Below, one piece after another: positions 47,510-59,947 of a stretch of DNA of 64,000 nucleotides; position 1 is the first letter of the stretch, and each line of letters starts with the position of its first letter. A program made the position numbers and the translations under genes. A model generated the notes under the pieces. The model searched no databases, was not told the DNA's origin, and saw only the letters and a list, made by a program, of their open reading frames with translations. The stretch comes from Cloeon dipterum (lineage: Eukaryota > Arthropoda > Insecta > Ephemeroptera > Baetidae): contig NC_088790.1 of NCBI RefSeq assembly GCF_949628265.1, forward strand, positions 16,992,545 to 17,056,544, written 5' to 3'.

Positions 47510-50500
47510 ATGGGGAACAACGTTGGCACCCCGATTTCCACTGAAGATCCGGACCAAAATGGTAAAACTTCGAAAGCACATTTATATTATATTTATATTA
47601 AATTGAAATTTTTATGCAGGAGGTACAACGCAAGAAATGAATGAATTTTCCGACGATGAGAGCGAATTTTCGGAATTGGGCGTAGAGGGTAAAAATTCTG
47701 TTTGAGAGTAAGTCAAGTGTAATTAAGTTGCATTTCTTTTAACATTGCAGAAATACAAAACAAAGCACGCTATTTGTGTGCAAACATAAACATGTGCTTC
47801 AGCGTGTGGAAGCTCGTGCAGAAAGTTGAGAAGCACGAGACGGATGACATGAAGCGTCTGTTTGAAAAGAAGGACGCAGACGGTGTAAAGAACTTTTACG
47901 CAGTGGAAAAGAGAAATATTTACAAGGAACGGTACTCGAGAGAAAAAATGAACCAGATGTACAGCAACTGGAAGAAGCTCAAAAATTTTAAAAATCTACA
48001 AGAGTATAGAGAGTCACAGAGCGAGCAGCCTGATACAAATGGCGAAAGCACAAAAGTAGATATGGAGAAATCAAAATTGAGCAAAAAAGAAAGGGAAATA
48101 TTGGATGAGTTGCTCTCTTTCCGGACCGACGCCGAAAGCTACGCCGGCTTTTACTCGTTCCTGGTTAAATGCGACAATTTTTCCGACGAAAAGGACAAAA
48201 AACGCAAGCTATTTCGCAGCATGCTGATTGAGCGTCTTGTGAAAAAGAACGTGCGAAAGCTAGAAATCGCGCTGGGCCTCGACTACGATGACAACTTCAC
48301 CGACTACAAAGAAATCTTCGCAGCGTTGCAGAAGCGAAAAGAGGAAGTGTCTGAGTTGAAATCAAAGCTGAATGAAGAGATCTTCAAAAATTGCCCAAAG
48401 AAGTTGGATTTCCATTTAAAATTCTCGCACTATGTCGTTAGCGTCGTCAAGAGAGCCAAACGCAAGCACCTAGTGGATGACGTACCCGACTACTTTAAAG
48501 TAGGCGACAAAAATCACCTGGATATGGTGCGCGACGTGCTCAACTGCATGGTGACGTTCGAAAACGAGCAAACGACTCCTCTGGCCCTGCTGTGCGAGTA
48601 CGCCACGATCGACATGTTCCACGCACTCATCGGTGACACCGAGGACCTCGACGTGAGGAGCGCACTCTCGAGCGACTCCGCCATCTGGTGCACGCCAGTC
48701 GACAAGAATAAAAAACAAGGCCCGAGCCTGGTGCACTACGCCGCCATGAACCCCTCGGCCGACATCCTGCGTCATCTGTTTGACGAAGGACTGGTGACCA
48801 CTGATGACCTGCAGAAGGAGACCTCGAGGGGCAACACGCCACTGCACTTTGCCGCACAGTACAGCTCCATCGATTGCGTCGACTTTCTCTCCGAAAAGGG
48901 ATGTCCGTACCTGGTGAGGAACAAACTGGGAGAGACGCCGCTGCACCTGGCTGCCAACGGAGGCGACCTGGACACGTTCAACCGCGTGTATCACATGTTC
49001 CCGGATGAGGAGTTGTGTCTGCTGGACGAGGCAAAATTCGGGCAACCGCTGCTGTACGCGGCCAAGAATAACCATTTTGAATGCATGGGCACGATTTTGG
49101 ACAAGCAGGCGGAGGCGGATGGCACCGTACACGACGAGGAGTGCGACACGGCGCTGCACTACATCAGCAAGGAGGCGAGCTCCCGCTGGCTGGCTAAATT
49201 GCTGAAAGCCAACGGTCTGATCGGCGAGAAGAACGAGGTTGGCAACTCGCCCATAGACTGGATCTCGTACTCGCGGCTCAGGGCGCTGCTCGACAAGCAC
49301 GTGACAATGGTCAAGCTGAAGCGTAACAAGGGTGACACATCGCGCAAGGACCACACCGAGGTGATTTTCAACAACCTGTTTGGACACCACGCAAGTGGTA
49401 GCGACATGAAGAACATCATGGCCATCGCGCAGGTATGGAAAATGCATTTCTTGCCAATAAGTTTCTCTGAGAATTTAAACCTATTTTTCGCCTCAGATAT
49501 GAGTTTAATTATTTTTTTTTAATTTTACAAAAATTATTATTTCTTAGCCTCCCCTATAGCTGATAGAAAGTAACACATTAAAAAAATAAAGTCGCATAAA
49601 TATTTCAATTTAATTCAATTTCGCATGAAATGATGTTGAATAAATAAAGAATGATGTTAAAAATAAGGTGAAATTATTCTACTTGGTTTTTAGGGGCCAG
49701 GAAATTAAACGGAAGGATTTTATCGATTTTTTCTGTCTCATATATTATCGATCGTATTTCAAACAAACTTGACCAGAAAATTATGAAAGAATAAGCCACC
49801 GTGCAGAGTTTCGTCATAAATACTAATACTCATATAATCATATATATAAATAATCATATATATAAGCTATATTCCAGTGCTTGCAGGATTGTTCAAAAAA
49901 AAATTATTTTTCTTGGTATGGTAATTTCTCACATTGGTTTATGTTGCATGTGCATACCTTCCCTTGTAACTGCGAGTAAATTCGAATTTATGTTAATTTT
50001 GAAAATTCAAATACTAAATTGATTTTGCTACAATTTAAAAAAGTATCTGTTTTTCTGCTGCTCTTGAAGGCGGCCAACGCTGAAGCTCCTGGCGACGAGC
50101 AGCCCAGAAATCTTTGCCTGCACCCGCTGTGCCAGGCCCTTGTCTCCATCAAGTGGCAGAAAATCCGCAAATTCTTCTTCCTCAAGCTCGCCTTCTTCCT
50201 GCCATTCGTCTTCTTCCTCTCGCTGCACCCCATCCTGCAGATGCAGCGTGATCTTCGCATCGGATCAGACGCAAATGACTCCAGCACCCTTTCAGACGAG
50301 CAGTACGACCAGTGGATTGAGCTATCGCTGCAGGGCACACACCTTTTCCTCGTCATTCAGGTTGGAGTTCAGGCAGGGTTCGCAAAAACCCGCATTTTTC
50401 CGGAAAAACCCACTGCATTGCAAAAAACTGTTTTTTTGCGGGTTTTTCTGCAATTTTGCGCATTTTTCCGAAACACATGCATTCTTATGGAAAATAAAAA

Positions 50501-52616
50501 ATTTTCATGATGGATGACCAAAAATAGGGATTTTTCAAAATCACCAAAATCAGTATTAGAGCCACTGGTTCCTCCAATAGACTAAAAATTTTAACTCTCT
50601 GCATCGTTTTCTGAAATTTCAGACTCTTTTCAAGCGAAAATTGACTATTTTCGGGTTAAATTCGGAAAAGTGCGGAAAAACCCAAGACTGGTGGGTTTTT
50701 CCAGCCGGTTTTTTGCGCAAAAAACCAGTGGTGCATTTTTGCGCATTGCAAAATTGGCGAACCCTGAGTTCAGGCCATATTTACCCGATTCTTGCTCTGC
50801 AGCATTTTGTGATTAAAAAATTCGTAAAGAGTCACCATGGGAAATTGGCAAAAACGTATTCTAAAAATTAACGCACTTTTGAGCATTCTAAAAATATTCT
50901 GCGTGTGTATTTCTTTCAATTTTTGATTTTAAAAATCAAGTTTAATGCTTTTCAAATATTATTAATTGCTGCCCTTAACCCTACTTATACGATTTTATAT
51001 GATGAATTAATTTTTTAGGTGGTGAGTGGGCTGCTTTCCCTGTTTGTGCTCACTCAGCCGTTCCTCGAGAGGTCGGCGACGTACGTGAACACACAAAAAT
51101 ACAACATTCGCCGGGTGCGGCGGCTGCTCGAGTTCTACTGGGAAGAACTTCTGTGGTCGGACTGGTACGAGTACGCCCTATGGGTCATCGCTTTCATGCA
51201 CCTGGCGGACGCGATCAGCCCCATCGTAGTGGTGATCGCCTCTTGGTTCTCGCTGTTCTACGTGTGCTCCAACCACCCGTCCATCCTGCCCCTGCGCTAC
51301 ATGCTGGTGCGCATCCTGCTGCGTTACATCAAATTCCTCATCTTCTCAATTGGACTTATCGGTGGGTTCGCCCTCGGCTTCTTCCTTCTGGTCAACAAGT
51401 GCAAACTGGACAGAGACCACGAGGGCGTGTGCGCAGAGGGCTTTGACACGCTCTACACAACCATGCTAAAGGTCAGGTTTGCAAAATGTCTCACTAACCA
51501 AAATTTTTGCTACACAATATTTATTTAGTTTACAGTTAAAATTTTTAAGGGAATATCTCTGACATTTAGAAAAAAAATGTAAACAGCATATTAATATTTC
51601 TTAACACGTATAATTTTTCTGCTCAGGTGCCTTCCATGATGATGGGCGAGATTTCGTTCGAGTCTTTTAAGTTTGAGGCCAGCGCCCACCTGCAGTTCCT
51701 CTTCGGCAGCTTCATTTTCCTCATCACGTGCTGCCTGTTCAACATGATGAACGGTCTGGCCATCAACATCACCACAGAGTTGGAGAAAAATGCACACGTG
51801 TTCAGCACCATAGCGCAGTGCGAGATGATCATCGAGTTTGATGCTCTGCTGAAGCAGTTGTCCAGTTGGCTTAAGTACCTTCACCTGCCAGGAAAGGACG
51901 CAATAAACGCCGTCTGGGTCGAGCGGATCAAGGTGCAGCCGTCTACGGGCGAGTGCAAGAATTTGGAACAGTATGACAGTTCAATAACGAAGCACTCCAT
52001 AGCCCCTGAGGTGAAATTTCAATTTTTTTCTAGGAGTAAATTAGTATTCAATTAGCAGTTGGAAAAGCTGGTTTAATTATTTCAGGCAGCTTGATTTTAT
52101 TGAAATTTAAATGTCCTCATAAATTGCTGGTATTCCAATTTAATTCTATCAGTGAAATTTATTTAACGCCCCTGGTGTAACAAACTATTAAATCTACAAA
52201 GAAATCGTTAGAATTTTTATTTCTTCTTATAAAAGAAGTTTCTATGATATCAAATCAATTGATTGAAAATTTAAAATTTGAATATCTGACTTTTGCAGGA
52301 AGATTTTTGGGAAACCAATGACCGCAGAAGAGTTGAGTGGGTATGGATGAATCGCGGGTATACGCTGGACAACAGAATTGTAAGGGCGGCTCTCGAGTGC
52401 TGCAGCAAGAATATATACAGGGACCCTGCTGACGTGGAAGTCAATCTTGACTACAACGACGATGATGGAGATGACAGCAATACCAATGGAGGCAACAACA
52501 AAGAACCTCTCAATCTTAATGACGACATGAAGTCTAAGGTGGAGAGCTTAGCATCCCAATTTCACGCCAAACCACCTGAAAATGCATTGGATGTGCCGAC
52601 AGGAGGACTGAAATAA
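47510..52616 (+). CDS. TRPA-family (painless-type) ankyrin-repeat cation channel, copy B
   Basis: Exons are 47510-47561, 47620-47688, 47751-49432, 50070-50360, 51019-51471, 51627-52010 and 52299-52616, giving 1082 aa with matching phases. The N-terminus MGNNVGTP fits an N-myristoylation signal, followed by an acidic stretch. A charged helical domain (about 41-350) leads to ankyrin repeats (about 366-560; SLVHYAAMN, TPLHFAAQYSS, ETPLHLAANGG, QPLLYAAKNN, TALHYISKEA). The pre-S1 motif is LHPLCQALVSIKWQKIRKFF. Six membrane segments lie between about 635 and 880. The pore helix and filter read TMLKVPSMMMGEISFESF (Gly856-Glu857), and S6 ends FNMMNGLAINITTE. The C-terminus is acidic. It is a plasma-membrane cation channel, probably sensory; ligand or temperature range is not readable. 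It is tandem with copy C, and intron 4 carries a hAT-type MITE. Confidence 0.9.
49433..50069 (+). other. TRPA-B intron 3
   Basis: AT-rich, 637 nt, with GTATGG donor and CTCTTGAAG acceptor. The homologous intron in copy C is more than twice as long and carries the GATTAATC array, which is absent here. Nothing else was recognised. Confidence 0.6.
50374..50766. mobile_element. Non-autonomous hAT-type MITE in TRPA-B intron 4
   Basis: The ends are CAGGGTTCGC (50374-50383) and GCGAACCCTG (50757-50766), perfect 10-bp terminal inverted repeats of the CAGGG type. The element is flanked by an exact 8-bp direct repeat AGTTCAGG (50366-50373 and 50767-50774). An 8-bp duplication plus CAGGG ends is the hAT hallmark. 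The 393-bp interior is built of repeated GCGCATTTTT/AAAAACCC-like segments and encodes no transposase. It is absent from the equivalent intron of copy C, so it inserted after the duplication. Confidence 0.88.
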
Positions 52617-53599
52617 TCAAGAAAATGGAACGCCTGCAATTTTTATAACTTCATTAATTATTATTGCTTATTGATTGATGTGCTAATTTTATTAAGCGCG
52701 TTTTGAATTTTGGAGAAAATGGTTAGATTTTCTTACTAGCGTGAGAAGTAAATACACTATATAGAACTGACCTCTGAAGTAAGTTTTTTCTTGGGCTAAC
52801 TCCAAGCAACTGTTGAAAGTTTAATCACGCTTTGTACCCAAATTATTTTTTGATTCACAATACAGATAACATTGACCCTATCTCAAAAGCTTTATATTTC
52901 TTAAAAATTCATCCCAAAAACTGTTTGTGTATAATTAACGTCAAATTTTTATTGAGAAGTAAACAGTTATTGAAAAAAATTGTTTCATTTTCACGCCTGA
53001 ATTGATTGTTGAATTTGCATTCTTTTGTCTCCAATGTGGCACGCGGTGCACCCTTGTTATCCGTTCGCGACGGCATTCAGACGCGGAGCTCGCGCGAGTT
53101 GTTCGCTATCAAATTCTTAAAAGGGGGGAACAGATCGCAAAAAAAACTAAACTAGAAATTTAACTAGTAAAATATTGTTTATAATTGTTCTAAAACTTTC
53201 TGGCCTGCTACGGACCTTAGGAGCGCCATGACCAGGTGCCCAAACCGAAAAGTAACACCGTAACCATCAGGCGGGCACGAAGTTGGTCAGCGTAGACCTC
53301 TTCAAGACGCCGCCCAGAGAGCTGAGATTTGGGAGCAGGCCAGTCAGGGTTACAACAATAATATTTGCGGAAGAACTCAACATGAAAACAAAAATTACAT
53401 TGTTTGGTTGTCCGAAAACAGGCTTGGTTTTATTTACCCAAGCGTTGGCTTGGATAAAATTCCTCCCCACTAGAAGACGCCAGCGTGCGTCGTGGGAACT
53501 GCCAAATTTTCATTTTGCAAAGCTCAAAGACCAATTGGCTGAAGCCGAGTAACGACTGTGCGTTTTTTAAGCGGGAACAAATGGAGTAGGGAAGAGTAA
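52617..53599. repeat. Region between TRPA-B and TRPA-C: 3' end of B, dispersed repeat R2 (53028-53110) and duplicated upstream sequence
   Basis: AT-rich sequence follows the TAA of copy B. The R2 repeat matches 38521-38595. From about 53465 the sequence (CTAGAAGACGCCAGCGTGCG) matches 45375 onward, marking the left part of the duplicated unit. No extra gene was recognised. Confidence 0.5.
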
Positions 53600-53791
53600 A
53601 ATAGGCGAGCGTAGCCAGCGAAACTGGGATTAGACACAGACGGTTACCCGCAGAGTGAAGCTATTAGCGATAAACCTATCTTGAGAGCCAGCTGCGTTAT
53701 TTGCCAAACGCCGGAGCAGGTGGCTGGTGTCTTTGACAATCTTGAATCTAGCATTGGAATTGCAATTGCAATAGCTGGACGACCACAAAAA
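53600..53791 (+). promoter_or_regulatory. Putative noncoding first exon of TRPA-C
   Basis: It is homologous to the exon ending at 45678, sharing GCCAAACGCC...GGAGC and the A-rich end before the donor GTAAGT. It is likely spliced to AAATCCAG before GCTAAATCATGGGG at 55811. The left border is approximate. Confidence 0.45.
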
Positions 53792-55810
53792 GTAAGTATA
53801 GTCTATTTTTTGAAAGTACTAAAAGTTAATTATTATTTTTTAGGTAGTTTCTATTTTTCCTATTTTTCACGCAAATTTCACACTGCGTGACTATTTAATT
53901 TAAAATTTGCATGAAATTATATGGTTTTCCACCTCGTGGACCGTGCATTGAATTCTCCAAAATGTCTCAAGAGATAATAATTTAATTTATTTCTCTTTAT
54001 TTCAGTACACTGCATTAATGGTAATCAAGAAAAATGTTAAAAAGACAAAATGTACTGGTGATCAAGTCGCTGAAACGTCGACAATTCAAAATATACTCGA
54101 GTCATACACGGGCATATGCTCGATTTAACCAGTTTCAGCCATGACTAGTTTTCTGCCAAATCTACTTAATTAGCAAATTATTATCTGCGTGGTTTTCTTC
54201 TATTTGTGGCAGTTAAATTTATTTGCGAACACTGATAAAAAAAACTTGATCGATCGAGGTTGTAGTCCTAAGGCCACGCCTAAGCGTCTAACAACTTTCC
54301 TCCATCTAGCAAAAGTGTCTCCTCTTAACTTAAGTCTGCTGGTCTACTACAACGAAAAGAATTTAAAATGGTTCGTTAAAATGGTGCCATTTCGTTCAGC
54401 CCCCTGGTTAATGTATTATATGTGCGGTGTCCGTGAGGCAACACACTAATATAAACTTCGATAATTTATGTTATACTGTCAGGACTGTCAGAGGCTCAGC
54501 GCATTGTTTTCAGATAGAATTAGGAGAAATAGTCGGTATTTAGGACCGCCAGCACACTCAGTTTCCTATTTAGTTTCTCATTTCTATTTTTCATTAATAA
54601 AATCAACGGCAAGAATTTCTTACCATCAAAGATATCTCATTAAAAAATGAAACTCAATATAATTTTTAGTACATTTTTAGAAAAAGTGATGTATTTTTAC
54701 TATCAAAATAGCTCGAATGTTGTGGGGGTTTGATAATTATTTCCGCTCACATTTGATTTAAGAATCCAAATAAAAATTCACAATTATGAGTCCTGAATTG
54801 ATATTTCCTGGCGTAACGTGTGGAAACGCACTCGCCTATGCTAATTTAAAGTTTGCAGGGATCCAATTCTAGCCAACTGCGCTCGCTGATAATGTGCTGA
54901 ATCGGAGAAGTCCCTGCTTGCCCCTCACGAATTTTGAGCTCTGCGTTTTCATGCCGCTACTCTTTTTGCTGTTTCGTCGTCTCAAACAGTGCGTCAAGCT
55001 TGATCGCGACGAAGAGCACGCACCCGCCGCGTCCGCTGTTTTATCGCTTTTTTTTCTAATGCTGTGGCAGCTCAGGCTACGCACTAAAGAATGTGGCGTC
55101 GATGATGTAGAATAACGTGTATATATAGAAACCCTTTGACGTTTGTGTGTAGACCCTCTAATATAAATATTTTGAGTTAGTTTGCGCTTCAGACATGTTG
55201 ATGTCAACCATATTCCGCTTGAAATTTTTTGCTTCATCTCCATCAAAAACCAAATGGTTTTTGATGGAGATGATAAATATGCAGAAATAATTTAAAACTA
55301 CTGGGATTTTTTAAGTTAGAAGGCATTTGGCTATGGCGAAATATGAAGACTGGAGGCTACGTTACGCAAGTGGTTTTTCTTCAAAATATCACTTCTTAAT
55401 TTTTTTAACCCCTAAACAGACTTCAACATTTCACATTTACTTCCCAAAATATTGATTCAAATTAAAATGTTGCTTCAAATGCTGAAAAATAAATTGAAAT
55501 GACTCATGACGTTAAAAAGTTGATTTTTACTAAAATCTGATCTTACAAAATGATTATGTTAATGTGATATATTTTTGCAAAGCAACAAATACATATTAAC
55601 CGAGACACCAATAGGCGGTTGAAATGCTCTTTCTTTATTTATGCGACAAAATTTATGGGCGGCTTATAAGTAATATTGTGCATAAATGAGTAAACCATGT
55701 TCATAGTATTATTTTAAAATTTCCTACAAAACTATCTTTGCGAGAGCTGTAAATAGCTTATTGTCTTGTTCTGACATGAATAAATATTTTTTGAAAATCC
55801 AGGCTAAATC
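53792..55810 (+). other. 5' UTR intron of TRPA-C
   Basis: It contains the two blocks shared with the TRPA-B upstream intron (54245-54325 and 54885-55180) and a perfect hairpin at 55235-55272. Otherwise AT-rich; no coding exon was seen. Confidence 0.5.
55235..55272. repeat. Perfect 18-bp inverted repeat with 2-nt spacer
   Basis: CATCTCCATCAAAAACCA, then AA, then its exact reverse complement. It has no matching partner in the TRPA-B upstream region. It could extrude as a cruciform or fold as a hairpin in the pre-mRNA. It is too AT-rich and in the wrong place for a terminator call. Confidence 0.85.
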
Positions 55811-58800
55811 ATGGGGAACTACAATGGAACCCAGATTCCTATTCCCGCGGATGATCCTGACCAAAATGGTAAGAATTGAAACAAGTGGCCGCAAAAAATG
55901 AATACATTGACATCTTTTATCTATGAATGCAGATGGAAACCAGCAAGAAATGGATTATTACTCCGACAGTGGAACTGACACCTCGGAGGAGAACATGGAA
56001 GGTAAAAATTCTAAGAGCACGTCGAGAGCAATAAATAGTTATATTCTGTTGCAGATATTCGAAGCAGAGCTCTCCACTTATGCGAAAACATAAAAATGTG
56101 TTTCAACGTGTGGAAGCTAGTACAGTATGTGCAGAAGCACGAGACGGGCGACTTGAAAAGGCTGTTGGCCATTGAGAAGGCGAGCGGGATCAGCCTTTTT
56201 TACAAGGATAAAAGAAATACTTACAAGAAGGATGAACAATACGGGAAAGAAAAATTGAATGAGCTGTATACTCACTGGGAGAAACTCACAAAGTTCAAAA
56301 CTCTTAAAGAGTATCAAGAGTCGCGTAGCATCCAGCCTAAAACAAACGGCGAAAGCACAACAGTGGACATGGACAACAAGCAGCCAAAACTGTCCGACAA
56401 AGAGAGGAAGATCTTAGACAAGTTACTCACTTTCCGGACCGACGCCGAGAGCTACAGTGCATTCTGCTCGTTCTTAGAAAAATTGGTTAAAATCGGGGAG
56501 ACAAGTGAAAAAAAGATCAAGCTGTTCCGTAGCATGTTAATCGAGCGGCTGGTAAAAAAAGACGTGCGCAAGTTGGAAATCGAGTTGGGCCTTGACTACG
56601 ATGACAAATATACGGACTACGATAAGACCTTCACAGCGGTGAAGGAGCGCAAAAAAATTTTAACCAACGTAAAAATCGAGCTGGACGGAATCTTTGAGAA
56701 ATATAAGTGCCCAAAAAAGTTGGATAATTACAAAGATAAATTCTCGCACCTTGCTAAGAAAGTCATGAAGAAAGCAAAGGGAAAATTTCTATTTGATGAG
56801 GAACTTGACAACAACCGCCCCAGTGACGTCGACATGCAAAGATACCAGAAGATGGCATGCAACGTGCTCAAATGCTTGGTGATCTACCAGCACGAGTCAA
56901 CAAGTCCACTGGCTCTGCTGTGCGAATACGGCACTTTCGATGATATGTTCCTCACACTCTTAAGAGACAACTTCAATGGCATTGACGTGTGGAGTGCGCT
57001 CTTGAAGGATCCTGATCATAACACGTGGACCGACCCAATTAATAAGTTCACTGACTGGCACGTGACACCTAAAGTGGCGTCACATCCAACCCCCGAGCCT
57101 TCGAGGTGGTTTTCGCCGGCTCGGAACAGCAGGGGGCCTCAGGAAGAAAAAGAATATCCTAGCTTGGTGCACTACGCCGCCATGAATCCCTCGGCCGACA
57201 TCCTGCGTTACCTATTTGACGAAGGACTGGTGTCAACAACTGATGACCTGAAGAAGCTGACCCCGAAGTCCGAAAAAACCCCGCTGCACTTTGCCGCGCA
57301 GTATAGCTCGATTGAATGCATCAAATTCCTCTGCGAAAAGACGAAGGATGGTTCTTGTCCCTTTCAGAAGAAGAACAGCCTGGGAGAGACGCCGTTGCAC
57401 CTGGCCGCCAACGGAGGTGACCTGGACACGTTTAATTACGTGTACGACATGTTCCCTGAGGAGGAGTTGTGTCTGCTGGACGAGGCAAAATTCGGGCAAC
57501 CGCTGCTGTACGCGGCCAAGAGCAACCGCTACGAGTGCATGGGTGCCATCCTGGACAAGCAGGCGATGGCGGACGCGACCGTGCACGACGAGGAGTGCAA
57601 CACGGCACTGCACTTCATCAGCAAGGAGGCGAACTCCCGCTGGCTGGCCAAGTTGCTCAAGGGCAATGGTTTGCTCGGCGAGAAGAATGAGGTGGGCAAC
57701 TCACCCATTGACTGGATCTCGCACTCGCGGCTCAAGGAGCTGCTCGACAATCACACCACAACGTTAAAGCTGGAGCGCACGAAAGGAGACACTTCACGTA
57801 AAGATTACACTGAGGTTATTTTCACCAACCTGTTTGGGCACCACGCAAGTGGTAGCGACATGAAGAACATCATGGCCATCGCGCAGGTAGATATACAATT
57901 TTAAAGCCGCAGCAGCTTTTCTCAGTAAATTTTTACCCAATTCTAGCTCGAGATTCACAATTAACTTTAATATTTTGTTAATAAATGAATATTAAAATAA
58001 CTTGTTTTGATTTTTAAACTGTATAATATGGAGCAAAAAGTTAACAGATTTTGCTCTTGTAAAAAATCAGACATCTTGAGCTATAATTATAAAAGTAAGA
58101 GCGTACGATGAGGATCTGCGATAAAAATTTCGTACCCTACCCGCATAAAAAATATAACCCAGGAATATTCGGAATAATCCTAGATTAATCGAAATTTACC
58201 CGAAAAAATTAATCCAAAAAAATGATCCAGGATTAATCCTGTATTAATTGAGATTAATCTATGAATGTTTAAGATCAATCTAGAGATTAATCTAAAAAAA
58301 ACATCCTCAGATTATTCTTTAGATTATTCTCAGATTAATCCAAAAATATAATTTTTGGAATGTTCGTGGATTTAATCCAAATTAATCTTAGAATGTTTTA
58401 AAATCAATCTAGAGATTAATCTTCAGGAATATCCCTAGATTATTCTCAAGGGGGGAAATTAGAATAAATGTTAATGGATTATCCCCAGAATGTTCTATGG
58501 ATCATCCTGAGATTAATCTAAAATATTATTTTTTGGAATGATCCTGGAATATTCTTTTAAAAACCATAAAAGAGAAGAACTTAGAAATTTTTCTTGAAAT
58601 TAAAAATAAAATTAAATATGAAACATAACTCAATCAAGAAAATTAACTGCCATATTGTTAAATATTTTGTAAATAGTTAACACAAAAATATTTTTGCTTG
58701 CTAATATTTTTAATTAAAGCGACGGATTAAATTTTAATATTAAAACCTAACAAATTTTTCATTATCTATTAACACAAAATATAATGATGCCTTTTTTCTA

Positions 58801-59891
58801 AGAAGCTGCCCAGATTAAAAAAGGTAAAAAATCATAAATTCGATTGAATATATTTATTTCTTAACACAAAAAGTCTTAATTAATGCTACCGACAACCGGG
58901 CAAATTTGAAAATAAAGGTCAGAAGGACAAAAAAGATAGCATTACAACAATCATACACGGCATATTGAATTTGTAATCATCCAGATCGAAGGAATATAAA
59001 TAACTATAAGAACGTGTCAAATTATGAGAATAGAAAACGCCTGTTTATTCGATTTGGAGATAGATCCAAAGCACAAGTTATTTTTAGATTTTTTCACAGA
59101 TTCTCGCAATACGAAGACTAAAAAGAGGCGTGTAAGTTTTATCAATTTAGTTTGGATAGAGAAAAATGTTTTCTTAAATCCGAACATTTTCATTCATATT
59201 TTTTGTTTCTTGAAAAATCATTCGTGCCTTTTTTGCAAAGTATTTGCTATAATATGTTCTAACTGCATTTAATTCTGTGTTGTACTTTTGCTGTTATGCA
59301 CCTCAGTCGAAAAACGCTGAAGCCCCTGGCGACGACCAGCACAGAAACCTATGCCTGCACCCACTGTGCCAGGCCCTTGTCTCCGTCAAGTGGCAGAAAA
59401 TCCGCAAATTCTTCTTCCTCAAGCTCGCCTTCTTCCTGCCATTCGTCTTCTTCCTCTCGCTGCACCCCATCCTGCAGATGCAGCGCGATCTTCGCATCGG
59501 ATCAGACGCAAATGACTCTAGCACCCTCTCCGACGAGCAATACAACCAGTGGATCGAGTTATCGCTGCAAGGCACGCATCTTTTCCTCCTCATCCAGGTC
59601 AGAATTTATCCAAATACTTGCTATTTTGTGGAACTTGCAGCACTATTTAAAATTTTCTGTTCAATATTAGTTTTGGAACATATATAAAGGTATTCATTTA
59701 TGAAAAGAGGTATTGTCATTGATTTAAAACAAATCCACCTGGGGATTGATCACTTGTTTTAATCTAAAACCTCTGTGTCGAAGGTATGTTGCGCTTTTAC
59801 TTGACCGAACCCGATAACCGGATATTTGCTATCTTCCTCGGCGACTAACGCACGCAAAGCATTCCTTAATCTGCTCGGATTTATTTAAAAA

Positions 59892-59947
<56 letters not shown>

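Noticed and set aside
48470-49447. 325-codon open frame on the minus strand across TRPA-B exon 3
   Set aside because: It is the antisense shadow of the GC-richer, codon-biased ankyrin exon. A shorter, similar antisense frame occurs over TRPA-C. No homology or splice logic.
58160-58560. GATTAATC array as a CRISPR array
   Set aside because: Units are irregular, spacers are not of constant length, and the genome is eukaryotic.
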